Assembly: GCA_964019155.1 (NCBI GenBank)
Contig: OZ025240.1
Span: forward strand, 97,590,186-97,654,185
Length of the DNA stretch: 64,000 nucleotides
Direction: 5' to 3'
DNA from: Osedax fenrisi
Lineage: Eukaryota; Annelida; Polychaeta; Sabellida; Siboglinidae
The notes below the pieces were generated by a model. The model worked only from the letters and a program-made list of their open reading frames with translations, had not been told where the DNA came from and did not search any database. Numbering within the stretch: position 1 is the stretch's first letter; every line of letters starts with the position of its first letter. Below are positions 49,763 through 63,969 of the stretch, one piece after another. A program made the translations under genes and the position numbers.

Positions 49763-50012
49763 TAGTAGTTCCCATCTTTTTTCGTCATAACCCTTTTTTT
49801 GATAATTCCTAATTACAAAATATAACATGACCCAATGAAAATTTTTATTTTTTTGATTTTGTAACAAATTTGTATTACATTATAATACAGGAGCATTTTT
49901 TTTTAATTACAATTTTTGGATAACAAATTTTTAAATTAATAATTGTATCATGACCCGAACAATAAACCCAATGACACACGTTTAGGTTATGACCCATAGG
50001 TTGAGACCACTG
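49763..50012. mobile_element. hAT-like MITE (unit D copy)
   Basis: Same element and ATCTAGAG flanks as in the other units. Confidence 0.8.
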
Positions 50013-51897
50013 ATCTAGAGTATACAATTATTTGAGTATACATTTTTAATAACATTTTGATTTACAGGTGTGTAGGTTAGGTAAATAATAAATTATTATT
50101 GTCATATTATTAATAAAAAGTAATATTAATACTATACCATTTACTAGATATAACTATATATAAATATTAGATAACATAACTGTAAGACTATTTCTATTTA
50201 ATCTTTTAATAATAAAAACTCAAATTGGTAATTTATTATTTTATATTTATTATATTATTTTTCTACAGAAATGTATAATATATATTAAATTATAATTATA
50301 TATATATTTTATATCCTTTTTAATTTATTTAAAATTTTTTAAAATATATAAGTAGGTATACTTAAATCTATAGATAAGTATACTTATATGTATATAGACA
50401 ATTATTAATCATTTATATAATCATTGTGTCTTACAAACATTAGACAATGTTACATGTCAAATATTAATATAACTAATACTTTATAATAACTACTGCAAGA
50501 TAACCATTTTATCATAATTCATGTCTTAACTATGATACCATGCACTAAGCAATTACAAGTGCATCTAATAATACGAACATGATTAGATATAGGTCATTGA
50601 ATATATTTATCTCTGTTTAAAACGAATATATATATATATATATTATAGGAAAAATAATAATATAGTTTATATATTTATTCATTAATATTATAGGCATAAT
50701 TTGTTAATATTGAAAGCCCCTGCATTTTGAAGGAGACGGTAAAGTTCTAAGGTTCAATCATTTTTTAAATATTATCATTATTTACCTCATTCTACTTTAA
50801 TCCGTAACCCGGAAATCGTTCGACAAATCTATTGGAATTTGAAAAATTCTCAGCGCTTATATTGTAAGTGATTTGCTTGCTGTCATTTTCTGTGATAAGT
50901 ATTTTTAAATGAGTGCATTTTCTTAATTTTCTTCTATGATTATTATACTTAGAGAAACTTGGTTGAAACATTTACGTTGAATTTTTAGAACTATTTGCGA
51001 AATGTCTTCAAAATTTAAAATTGTTGCTTGTTAATTTTTCCATATTTCATGTAATTCTCTATTTATGCATTCAATTTTCTTATTATATAAGTTTCTATTA
51101 TAAGGGATTACCTCCATTAAGATCTGCGTATGTTTCTATACGGTCTTTAAGTATATTATTTAATAGAATTGATCCAGAATATCATTTCTCATCCATTGTT
51201 TGTCGTTTCTTTCGCTATTTATCACATTTTTTATAGCTATTTTAATACAAATTTCCTCGTTTTACTGCAAGTTAAGATAGCATTATATTCTACGCTATTT
51301 AACCGAGAACGTTATTAACCAGTTACTATTTAATTATAATCTCTGTTTAGATAGTTTAGTATCCGGTCATATAGGTCTAAATCACGGTAAATGCTGAAGT
51401 CTGCTACTTTATATATTCGCTTTATGATCATTCTTGGCATGTAACTTGTTTGCGTTAATATGTAATATATCCGATTGTGCACAGAGTCAAGAGATAAGTG
51501 ACGCCTAGTCTTACGAGCATAAGATATCCTATATTAATTGTACGGGTGTAATGTATTTTCTAACTATAATTCATATTTTCCTACCTATTAACGTGTAAAT
51601 TCGTGAAATGGCGTGCGTTGTGCGGTATCCCCTTAAGGTAATAACAATTTCATCATTTTAATATAAGCTTAACTCTCTATCCTCTATCCTTGCTGTACGT
51701 TCATCGTTATCTTGAATATTTATTCACACTCCTATTCATTCATAATATTCATTCACTCTCCTATATCTCTCTTCTTTTATATATCCTTCTCTTCTCTCGT
51801 TATCTATTCTATCTTGCTTTCTCCAATATTGTCTCCTCTCTTTTTCTCTCTATCTCCCTCTATCTCAAACTTGATTCACCTTTCTCTCTTTCCCCAA

Positions 51898-51935
<38 letters not shown>

Positions 51936-51959
51936 ATGTAGGTTAACCTGAGTTAACCC
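50013..51959. other. Unit D spacer: AT-rich part, conserved block, pyrimidine tract
   Basis: Equivalent to 735-2693. A TATAAATATT near 50158 replaces the (TA)n run of the other units. No supported gene. Confidence 0.55.
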
Positions 51960-51983
51960 AGTTTAACACAATTGTGTTAAACT
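51960..51983. promoter_or_regulatory. 24-bp palindrome at the gene 2 stop (unit D)
   Basis: Identical to 2694-2717. Confidence 0.5.
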
Positions 51984-53292
51984 TACAACTCTATGCAAAG
52001 CCTATTCACCACCCCCGCGACGTGGTCGTTCGGCCCTACTTTCCAGATTATATTTTCTAGTTTCGGAAATAGGCGCTCGTAATCCGAATTCGAAACATCC
52101 CCGGTACTGTCATCGATGGCCATCGGACGGTCGTTGCGTTGGTTACTAGGCGTATCAGCGGATACCGTGTAGTCAGTGTTGTGTTCGCTAACTTGAAGGT
52201 CGGGTGTTGCGGGAGCGACTCCGCCGTTGTTATTATTAATCACTAGGTATGTGGTCAGTTTGGAGGTCATGCGGAGTAACTCGGCACACGTCACGTTTAC
52301 TTCATCATCGGAACAAACGGATACTTCATCATCGGAACAAACGGATACATCATCATCGGAACAAACGGATAAATCATCATCGGAACAAATGGTTACATCA
52401 TCATCAGAACAAACGGATACATCATCAGCGGAACAAATGGTTACATCATCATCGGAACAAACGGTTACTTCATCATCGGAACAAACGGATACATCATCAT
52501 CGGAACAAACGGATAAATCATCATCGGAACAAACGGATACATCATCATCGGAACAAACGGATACATCATCATCGGAACAAATGGTTACTTCATCATCTGA
52601 ACAAATGGATACATCATCATCTGAACAAACGGATACATCATCATCGGAACAAATGGTTACATCATCATCTGAACAAACGGATACATCATCAGCGGAACAA
52701 ATGGTTACATCATCATCGGAACAAACGGTTACTTCATCATCTGAACTCGAGTCAAGATCTACAGAGTGAACCTCAGGTATTGGGAGGTCAGTGCTGAGGT
52801 CAATGGTGAGATCGCTAGACCAAATCGTGGACACGAGGTATTCTGTATCTAGTTGGCTGAGAGAGGCCGGTGTCGGGGTAACTCTACCGGTGTTATTCTC
52901 CGCGATACCGTCGTAAGAGGAGCGGACAACGCTGTCCGAACAAAACGTGTCGTAGGTATCGAAGTAATTGCCGTGATAGTCTAACTCGCGGCTTTCGAAC
53001 GTTATATCTGCTTCCTCGTGGTCAGTGAACTGGTCATCTGTATTGTCCTCGAGTGTTCCAATCTAAGTAGAAGTAATAGGTATATGATAAGTGTATATTT
53101 ATATATATATATAAAGTTATCTATAGATAAAATTACTAATATATTATTAAATATGTCTCGCATTCGTAAGATGACATTATTAAATGTTATGGATTACGGT
53201 TCGTTATAATAGTCTTGTAATCTCTTATCAACATATCAACATTTCAACATATTTAAATAAATGTGAATTATAATTTATTATAATATTTTACT

Positions 53293-53360
<68 letters not shown>

Positions 53361-54294
53361 TACGTACACCTAAATATATTAACTTAAGTTACATTATCAA
53401 ATTAATCCTATTCAGAACTTCTCTGCAAATCAAATGTGTATGTGTTTTCACCTACCTACCCTAACATTAAATCCTTGTAAGCCTATATTTAGTCTACTAA
53501 ATAATATAAACCCCCTTTACTTGCAGGGTTAATGTAGCATCCGTATTAGGAATGAACTATACATCATCAGTGACTAAGTTATATATTTGTTAAACACGCT
53601 CCTTCCAAATTTAAAGTATTCACACTTCATACAGACACTCCTTGGTATATTGATAATTTCAAACTTATTAAGCCTACCCCGTTCATAGAGCTAAACTTAA
53701 GTATCTTTCAAACCTTCTTCCCTTAACAGATCCCTATGTATCACCGATGTAATCATTACAATTCGACATTTTATTCGCTAATTCTACAATATATACTATA
53801 CTATACTGTATACTATATTTAACGAAATAACTTACAGCCATCATAGGGATCAAAATGTAATATCTTTAACCGTGAGGATAAAGATGTATTTAAAATAGTA
53901 TATACTATTAATATTATCCATATATTAAAAAGAACTACTACCCAATATTTTAAATATCTCTTTATCTGAATATACTGCTTATTCTATATTGCCTTTAGGC
54001 AGAAATTAAAAATTATTATTTACATTATCTCAAAATAAATTCCTACCATTAACTACAAAACTACATTTACTACCCCCCATATATATTTCATTAGATTACA
54101 TTAGGCTACTCCCCTCTCTTAATAATCTCCAAACTCTTACAAAATATCATGTCCAATTTTATCCATGCATTCTTTACATAATTGAGTAGTTATCTAATTA
54201 AATATATCCCATAATACTAAACATAATTTCTAATTAATTTAATACTATTATAGTAATATAATATAATATAATATAATATATTAAATATATTTAT

Positions 54295-54360
<66 letters not shown>

Positions 54361-54868
54361 CCGATACGTGGTCGTTGGGTCCCACGTTGTCAAATTTGGG
54401 AAACGGGTCATTGTTTTCAAGGTCATCCGCGATAAGGTCAGCTATCGGATGACAAGCGTACGACTCATCGCCGCAAGCGTACGTAAGATCGTCTACGTCT
54501 TCCATCTGGCGGCGTGTTACCGTACTACTAGTAGTTTTGCTGGCGTCGACTCCGTCTCTCTGACGTATAAACCGCGCGAGTTCTGCTGCCGAGTTGCTAG
54601 TTACACGGCGGGAGAGATGTGACCGCCGATGTTCGTCGCTAGGGGCGCTGTCGACGTTAGACCAGCAGCTTCCGATAGTCCGTTCACCGCTGAACTCGGG
54701 GGATAGGGACCCTGACCTAACTGTACCGGGGCCTAGAATGTGATGTCTTATGTCTAAGTCCAGTGACATGTATGTTTCCCTTATCTTCTCAATCTTCTCC
54801 TTTCGAGCAGCGATTCTCTTGGTACTTCCGTAACAGAGCATACGTTTCATTCTTTTGTATAACCCCAT
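51983..54868 (-). CDS. Unit D gene 2: CSDDDV-repeat family protein with expanded repeat, 526 aa
   Basis: Exon 1 is 54868-54368 (167 codons), the intron 53063-54367, and exon 2 53062-51983 (359 codons plus TAA). Exon 2 carries 18 octapeptide repeats, against 7 in units A and C and 4 in unit B. The 11 extra repeats account exactly for the 88-residue gain over unit A. Part of the array is itself duplicated: the run DEVTVCSD, DDVTICSA, DDVSVCSD, DDVTICSD occurs twice. Exon 1 is gene-2 type, with small changes (KIEKIR for KSEKIR, DASKTT for DASETT, DLIADD for DLLADD). Splice sites and phase are as in unit A. The long acidic tract would be a highly charged, probably disordered region. Function unknown. 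Confidence 0.65.
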
Positions 54869-54894
54869 CTAATATAAATAAGATATATTTATTA

Positions 54895-54946
<52 letters not shown>

Positions 54947-56923
54947 TATATACAGTTATCTATAGATATATTATAATGATATAGTATTAAGATTAAATAC
55001 TCAATATTAAACCATTTATTTCAATGGTTCATTATAATAGTCTATTCACAATATTAACATAATAGTGCTGATATTTCTAATAAAGTGATTTTTTTATTAC
55101 GTTTTTAAATTTATTAAAAAAAAAATTCACCTTAAAACCTCAAGAATATACAAATGTATCGATATAAAACATAACAATATATTATTAAAAACTAAAGAAT
55201 TCTAAACTTTATATACATAATTGCTCTTTTTGTTATCAAATATTAATTAAGTTATAAGCATATATCTAGAGGTCATATAAGTCCCTAATACTGACACTCC
55301 AGTTATCTATGGAATTAAAAGATTAAATAAAATTGTAAAATAACAATAATATCTATAATCATATAATATTAATATATTGTAATTTTTGAATACAACTATT
55401 AAGTCATACATTTATAAGACCATTTATTGTTAAAGTGTCCGTATTAGGTTACTTTCCACTATATACTTTCTAATATGATTTGAGAGTTTGTTATTAAACT
55501 TTTAAACTATTTGCATCGATTTTAATTCAACATTGTCATAATTTTAAAAGTATTCTAAAGCAAACGTAATCTCAGTATAATTTTTAATGAATCATCAGTG
55601 ATTATTGTAAACAAAATAATGAATTTATATTGATATTTTATAGAGTAGATGTTTCACAGTATTATAACACATATAAAATTCCTATATACAAACTATTGGA
55701 AATACGATTATCACCCAGTAAGTAACGTAATCAACGATCGTAATCAGATTACAATTCAACAATGTATTGATTACGATCACAGATTTTGATTCGATTACAA
55801 TCGTATTACAATCATGATTACCAACTGATCGTGAATCTATGTTAGTGATCAGTTAACAATCATTAATTACAATCATATTACAATCAATGATTTATAGGTG
55901 TACTTCGTAATCAAAGCATAGTTGCTTATCAATGATTGTAATATGATTGTAATCGTATTGTGATCAGTTAATCACAAATCATGATGATGATAAAACTATA
56001 ATCTAACCACTATCACTGATTACTTTACGTACTGGCCAACCATTACGATATAATACAATCAATAATCACTGGTGAATCATCACTGATTCATGTATGTAAT
56101 GGTTGATAATCAGGTTTACAATAGTTTGTATATAGAACTTTTATAATTTTTATAATACTGTGAAATATCTATTTTATACCAATTCTATAAATTCTATAGA
56201 TTCTATAAAAAATCAATATAAATGCATTATGTTTTATAATCATATACAACAACTAGGGAATAGTTCTCTAATATCGATATGCATGTAATATTGACACCAT
56301 ATAGATCTCCTACCATATAATTCCAATCAACAAATAATTAATGTAATTCTAATTCATATAAGTACAATATCGATTCTCAATCATATACAAATATAGGTGT
56401 TTTAAATATTTAAAATAAATCTTTAGATCTAATTATATTTTACAATGTGCCGACAATATTTTGTATTGTTCACAATTTGTTACAAAGTTATTGACGTTTA
56501 CCTAAGTAACATACATTTTCATAACACGGACACCCTAATTGCACGTAGTATAGACACCCCTGTTATATCTGAGTTAAATCAAGTAAATTAAAATTTAAAA
56601 TGTCTATTATATGTATATACTTACTTAATACTTAATACTTATAAATAAAATTTGGAAATATTTAATTTAGAAATAAAGTTATGGTAATTTATTATTAGGG
56701 TGTCGGCATTCGAGTACTCTCCCCTATGTGACATGTATGATTGTAACAATGAAAATATTGTATCTTTCGTTATATTTTATTTTTATTCTGCAATAAATTC
56801 CATGTCATGCTTTGCCATTATATTCAAATGTTATAGAGAAAGCGATAAGTAAATTATTCTGTTATATATCTGCATCTATTCTATACTTATTTTATATAAC
56901 AGTGTTTATCTAAATACATGATT

Positions 56924-56957
<34 letters not shown>

Positions 56958-57094
56958 TTCATTATGTGATTTATCTTTAGTTTCATCACATTTTATGATA
57001 AAATAATGTTAAGTAGGTACATATTGATATCTTTAATAATATTTGTATTTACTATGTATCGTATTATATTTATTATTACATTTGATATGGTCGG
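54869..57094. other. Unit D spacer between genes 2 and 1
   Basis: Equivalent to 5344-7662. A deletion of about 110 bp relative to A and B is visible at about 56363, where AAGTA is followed directly by CAATATCG; the deleted piece lies between two AAGTA copies in the other units. No gene was seen. Confidence 0.55.
55617..56235. mobile_element. Foldback GATTACAATC element (unit D copy)
   Basis: Same structure as 6072-6690, with a few substitutions. Confidence 0.75.
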
Positions 57095-57952
57095 TTACGT
57101 GTAATAACATGTCAGTGTTATGTCAGTGTTGAGTTCGCTAACTTGATAGTCGAGTGTTGCGGGAGCGACTCCACCGTTGTTATTAGTATGTAGACCGGAA
57201 GGGGCGTGGCCAGTTCGGAGGTCATGCGGAGTAACTCGGCACACGTGATGGTCAGTTCGACTGCCGATGATAGGCGACGCGTAGATGACGTCATCGTACT
57301 CGGAACAAACGATTACATCATCATCGGAACAAACGGTTACGTCATCATCTGAACAACCGGTTACGTCACCATCGGAACAAACGGTTACGTCATCATCGGA
57401 ACAAACGATTACATCATCGTCTGAACTTGAGTCAAGTTCTCCCGAGTGACCCTCAGATATCGGGAGGTCAGTGCCGAGATCGCTGGACCAAATCGCGGAC
57501 ACGAGGTATTCTGTATCGAGTTGGCTGAGAGAGGCCGGTGTCGGGCTAACTCTACAGGTGTTATTCTCCTCGATACCTCCGTAAGAGGAGCGGACAACGC
57601 TGTCCGAACAAAACGTGTCGTAGCTATCGAAGTAATTGCCGTGATAGTCTAACTCGCGGCTTTCGAACGTTTGATCTGCCTCCGACACATCGTGGTCAGT
57701 GACGTCATCGTTATCGATGGTTCCAATCTAAGTAGAAGTAATAGGTATATGTTAAGTGTATATATATATAAAGTTATCTATATATAATAGTATTAATATA
57801 TTATTAAATATGACTCGATTCGTAAGATGACATTATTAAATGTTATAGATTATGGTTCGTTATAATATTATTTTAATCACTTATCAACATATCAACATAT
57901 CAACATATTTAATAATAAATGCAAATTATAATGTATTATAATATTTTACTAT

Positions 57953-57989
<37 letters not shown>

Positions 57990-59287
57990 ACGTAAACCTA
58001 ATTATATTAACTTAAGTTACATTATCAAATTAATCGTATTCAGATTTTCTCTGCGAATCACATATATATATGTGTCATCACCAACCTACCCTAACAACAA
58101 AGCCTTGTATATTGTAGTCTACTAAATAATATAAACCCCCTTTACTTTCAGGGTTAATGTAGAATCAGTATTAGGAATTAACTATACCTCATCAGCCAAC
58201 ATAACTCGTGCCTAATTTCTATATTTGTTAAACACGCTCCTTCCAAATGTAAAGTATTCACACTTCATACAGACACTCCTTGGTATATTGATAATCTCAC
58301 ACTTATTGAGCATATCCCGTTCATAGAGCTAAACTTAAGTATCTTTCATACTTCTTCCCTTAACAGATCCCTATGTATCACCGATGTAATCATTACAATT
58401 CGCCATTTTATTCGCTAATTCTACAATATATACTATACTATACTGTATACTATATTTAACGAAATAACTTACAGCCATCATAGGGATTAACATGTAATAT
58501 CGTCATACATGCAGATAAGGAGTGTTTAAAATATTGGGAAGTATTTCTTGTTAAGGTATGGATACTATTAATAGTATACTATATATATATATATATACTA
58601 TATTATTATTGTTATTGTTATTTTTATTTGGTGGAGTCCTTTCATCCCATCCAGGAACTTAGATGAAGTTTTCACTTATAACCATAGATGGCTCTAATGT
58701 CCCTTCGAAGCCGCTCCCATGTTAATGCATCCATGGTTTTAACGAGAGCCGATCATTTATTTATATACAATTATATAAGATCACTTCTAAATAATATTTT
58801 AAGACCCATTTTATAAAATTAATTAATGGTCCGGATGAGGATCGAACCCATGTCCTACTGTTTGTGTGTCTGACGCCTTAGCCACTGAGCCACACAGGCA
58901 GATAAAGAGTTAATACTATTAAAAGTATATCTGAATTATCTTTCTTATTCTATATTGCCTTTAGGCAGAAATTAAAAATTATTATTTACATTATCTCTAA
59001 ATAAATTCCTACGATTAACTATCAATCTACATTAACTACCCTCCAATGGTGGGGCATATCTATTTCATTAGGTTATATTTAGCCATTACCCTCTTAAATT
59101 AAAATAATTATATTAGTAATCTCCAAACTCTTACAAAATGTCATGTCCAATTGTACCCATGCATTCTTTACATAATTGAGTAGTTATCTAATTAAATATA
59201 TCCCATAATACTAAACATAATTTCTAATTAATATAATACTATTTAATATAATAATATAATATAATATATTAAATATATTTATATATT

Positions 59288-59344
<57 letters not shown>

Positions 59345-59841
59345 GATACGTGGTCGTTAGGTCTCACGTTGTCAAATTTGGAAAACAGGTCATTATTTTC
59401 AAAGTCATCCGCGAGAAGGTCAGCTATCGGATGACAAGCGTACGACTCATCGCCGCAAGCGTACGTTAGATCGTCTACGTCTTCCATCTGGCGGCGTTCT
59501 ACCGTACTACTAGTAGTTTCGCTGGCGTCCACTCCGTCCCTCTGACGTATAAACCGCGCGAGTTCTGCTGCCGAGTTGCTAGTTACACGGCGGGAGAGAT
59601 GTGACCGCCGATGTTCGTCGCTAGGGGCGCTTTCGACGTTAGACCAGCAGTTTCCGATAGTCCGTTCACCGCGGAACTCGGGGGGTGGGGATGCCGTACC
59701 GGGGCCTAGAAGGTGACATCTGATATCTAAATCCCGTGACACGTACGCCTCCCTTAGCTGCTCCTTCTTCTCCTTTCGAGCCGCGATTCTTTTCGTACTT
59801 CCATAACCGAGCATACGTGCAAATCTTTTGTATATTCCCAT
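57095..59841 (-). CDS. Unit D gene 1: CSDDDV-repeat family protein, 374 aa
   Basis: Exon 1 is 59841-59350 (164 codons, MGIYKRFARM), the intron 57728-59349 with a SINE, and exon 2 57727-57095 (210 codons plus TAA). There are five octapeptide repeats including GCSDDDV, the longest gene-1 array here. The C-terminus is TLTCYYT. Exon 1 reads SPPPEFRGERTIGN without the compensated indels of unit A. In the intron, about 58342-58470 is gene-2 type (TTTCATACTTCTTCCC, CGCCATTTTATTCGC) inside an otherwise gene-1 intron, a likely gene-conversion tract. Function unknown. Confidence 0.62.
58603..58907 (-). mobile_element. tRNA-derived SINE in the intron of gene 1 (unit D)
   Basis: Orthologous to 9105-9406. 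Confidence 0.8.
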
Positions 59842-60041
59842 CTAATATAATAAGATATATTTATTAAGTTTGTATATATATATACAGTTATCTATAGATA
59901 TATTATAATGATATAGTATTAAGAATGATTCAAATATTCAATAGATGACAATGTTTATTTAAATGGTTCATTATACAGTCTATTCATAATATTAACATAT
60001 TTAGATATATAAATACTATACACTGATATAAAACTGGTAAT

Positions 60042-60750
60042 AGTGTTTGAAATGAACCCAACTACTGGTGCTTCGAAGCTTCACTCAAAAAAATTTATAG
60101 TTCAAAGTTCATTTGTAAAATAATTCAAGAGTTCGAACCTGCTTCATAAATTAGTGGAATAGTTCGAACTAATTCAAAACTCTAAAAAGATGAGTGAAGC
60201 TTCGAAGTCTTATTAATAATATTATTATTGTTATTGTTATTCTTTTTGGTAGATTCTTTCCATCATATCTATGAACTTAGATTAAGTTTTCACTTATAAC
60301 CATATGGCTCTATAGATTATAATGTCCCTTCGAAACCGTTCCCATGTTAAGACTATTATTAAAACCATTTATTTTTACAAAATTATATAAGATCACTTCT
60401 AAATATTATTCTAATACTTATATTAATATCCCTACGGGATTTACACCCTCAAACTAATACCTTTTTCTTTAATTCAATTTTAAAGTATTTGTCAAAGCTC
60501 TATTTTAAATAAAAATGATAAATATTGCTAATGATGTAAAATAAAACTAATATATAATACTTATAATTATATAATTATTATTAGTATAATATAATACTTA
60601 TATAATAATTCATATTATCTTTTCTATTGGTTTATAATATTTCCTGGTACCTTATTTATCTATGATAAAATAGAATTAATAAAGATATACAATTGTGTTA
60701 TTACATTTTTAAATTGACAATATATATCAACGATTCGGTCCAGGATTGTA
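60042..60750. mobile_element. hAT-like element truncated by deletion (unit D)
   Basis: The left end (AGTGTTTGAAATGAACCC) and body match unit A, including the nested SINE fragment (about 60222-60425). Sequence jumps at about 60750 from the body of this element into the LINE fragment, losing the right end. Confidence 0.75.
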
Positions 60751-61089
60751 CATCATACTAGTGGACTATTTATTGATAATTCTTTATTTAAAATAAATGA
60801 AATTACATATATAAGTACATGTGAATTTATGTTTACAATTTTCAATGATCTTCATCCTGTTATAACAAATGCATTTTTTTCTGTAACTTCATCAAATCAC
60901 AACACTAGGAGCATAAATAATTTCTCAATTATTAATTTCAAAAAAGAACTATGCAGAAGAACATTAATATACATTGGACCAATTACCTGGAATAAGCTTG
61001 ATAATATTTTAAAAAATATTTCAAATTATAAATTATTCAAGAAACGTATGTATACAAATTTGTTATCTTCTTACTCAGTATACTTATAA
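60751..61089 (+). pseudogene. LINE reverse transcriptase C-terminal fragment, further truncated (unit D)
   Basis: Matches the last 113 codons of 11844-12299, from HHTSGLFIDN onward. The first 38 codons were removed by the same deletion that truncated the hAT-like element. Confidence 0.68.
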
Positions 61090-62140
61090 TCTAAATATCA
61101 TTTTTCTAATTTTAAATATGTTATCATGTATTTTATCTAATATTGTATTATATACTAAGATCCACATTTTATTCTTATTTTAATTTATTGACGTTTATGT
61201 ACAAATTTAAAAAAAATTAATACTTTTGAGTGTTTTACTTTACAATTTTTATTTCCCCGACATTAATAATATTATTTTACTGAATATTTGCATTTTATAT
61301 TTGAATTTACTTTCATGTTTTCTTTCTTTTTAATAGACGTTTATGTAAAAATAATAAAATTAAAAAAACTTTTAGGTATTTCATTTTTCTTTAGTATTTT
61401 CTTTAGTATTTTTTATTTCCCTCTGACTAATATATTATTTGACTTTATTTTTAATTACATAAACATTTTGTATTGAATCTTTTTTCTTGTATATTTGATT
61501 ATACTTCTTTGTTTTATTTCTCTTTATTGACACTTATATAAAAATTAGTAATTAAAACTAACATTTTAGTTTAAAAAAATATTTTACATTCTTTACATTA
61601 TTATAAAGTATTACAAAAAAAATCCTAAAACTTATTTACTGAAATAAAGTTATGAAAAAAAAAAAAAAAATGTTACATACAGTTCTTACCATTTTTCTTG
61701 ATATTCTTTTTGTTATGTTTTATTCAGTTTTATTCAATTTTACTTCATTTTACTTCATTTTGTTCTTCTTTTATACTAATACATCTATATTTTTGTTTAG
61801 TGTATTATTTTATAGTAATAATACTTATAGTAATAATATAATATTTATTTTAGTCATTTATTTATAAATAATTAAATTATGATTTCATAATTTTATGGCA
61901 AGTTCAAACAATTTATATTATTTTTCTATTTTATTCATTGTATTGTATCTATGTAAACAGGAAGTCATCTAATATTTTATAATATTTTATTTATTTAGTT
62001 TTTTGAAATTGCTTTAAAATTAAGGGTAATTGTCTCGATAAGCTTTAGCTTCTACAAAAACCCTGGTGTAAACCTAAATCTGATAATAATAATAATTATA
62101 TAAATAATCTAAATAAGTATTTTCATTTTTTTAATTATTC
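61090..62140 (+). mobile_element. Probable 3' part of the LINE remnant (unit D)
   Basis: Collinear with 12300-13330, ending in the same CCCTGGTGTAAACC plus ATAAT tail. Confidence 0.45.
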
Positions 62141-62149
62141 AAAATAGTG

Positions 62150-63580
62150 CAGATATTTACAATAAACTGATTTTTTTATTTTGTTTTTAAATTTATGAAA
62201 AAAAATTCACCTTAAAACCTTCTCAAGAATATAGAAATGTATCGATATAAAACATAATAATATATTATTAAAAACTAAAGCATTATAAACATTATATATA
62301 ATTGCTATATATATTTTCAAATATTAATTAAGTTATAAGCATATATCTAGATGTCATATAAATCCATAATATTTTAAACTCAAACTGATTTCCATAAAAA
62401 TCGCGTACGGTATAATATTAATGCCTCCAATGAATCTAAATATAAAAATGTTATTATTTAGATACTTATACCCTAATTGTATTATTAATTAATAAAATAA
62501 TAAAAATTAGTAAATTAATTACTAATTAAATAACATTACATTATTCATAAAATGAATTATAAATAATGTAATTGTAATTTATCTGATTGGTTCATCAATA
62601 ATATATAGTTTATCTAGAGGTATATAGGATGTCCGAAATGGGTATCTTTGCAAATAAATCATAAACAAGATCTATTGAATAAAAAGATTAAATAACATTT
62701 TAAAATCATAATAATATCTATAATCATATAATATTAATATATTGTAATTTTTGAATAAAACAATTGAGTCATAAAAGTGTAAGACCATTTAGTGTTAAAG
62801 TGTCCTTATTAGGTTAATTTCCCCTATATACTTAAACTTCTAATATGATTTGAGAGTTTGTTATTAAACTTTTAAACTATTTGCATAGATTTTAATTCAA
62901 CATTGTCATAATTTGAAATGTATTCTAAAGCAAACTTGATCTTAGTATAATTTTTTATGAATCATATGTGATCATTGTAAAACATAATGAATTTATATTG
63001 ATTTTTTTGCTCTAGATTTATGAAATTTTTGAAGTACAATATCGATTCTCATTATTTAAAAATGTAGGTGTCATAAATATTTAAAATAAAATTAATTATA
63101 TTTTACAATGTGCCGAAAATATGTTGTATTTTTCATAATTTGTATTAATTTATTCACTTTTACCTAAGCAACATCAATTTTAATAATACCGAAACCCTAA
63201 GTGAACGTAATATCGACACCCCATATTATCTCAGAGTTAAACAAACTAAATTAAAACAGCTATTACATGTATATACTTAATTAATACTTATACATACAAT
63301 TTGGAAATATTTAATTTAGAAATAATAAAGTCATGGTAATTTATTATTAGGGTGTCGGCATTCGAGTACTCTCCCCTTTGTGACATGTATAATTGTAGTA
63401 ATGAAAATAGTGTATTTTTCGATATATTTTATTATTTATTATGCATTGAATTTCGTACCTTGCCATCATATTCAAATGTAATAGAGAAAGCGATAAGTAA
63501 ATTATTCTGTTATATATATACATCTATTATATACTTCTTTTATATCACAGTGTTTATATAAATGCATGATTACATTAGAT
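62150..63580. repeat. Second copy of the spacer block (unit D)
   Basis: Collinear with 13350-14760. It holds the same 69-codon plus frame (63352-63561), with one residue changed from Ala to Ser near its middle. Insertions of about 20 and 10 bp relative to unit A lie near 62650 and 62700. Confidence 0.5.
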
Positions 63581-63969
63581 ATCAGTTCAAGATGTGATTT
63601 ATCTTTAGTTTCATCACATTTTATAATAACATAATATTATGTATTGATATATTTAATAATATTTTTATTTAGTATGTATTGTATTATATTTATATTTAAT
63701 TTTGTATTGTCGGCTTTTTATTGTATATTTAAAATTTAAATATATTCTTTTGTGAAAACTCAGTATATATTTTTGTGGTACATTATCACTAAGATTAACA
63801 TTGAGATAATATATTACAGATATTATTTTAAATCCCTCATTTCTATCATCACCTAAATGGCAATAAATATGTGAAAACATTATTTAAAAAAAATCCTATG
63901 AGGGTCATTATCAGGTAATTATCAGGGGGACTTGCCTCAGCAGCCCCCTCCCGTGGCTACGGAACTGAT

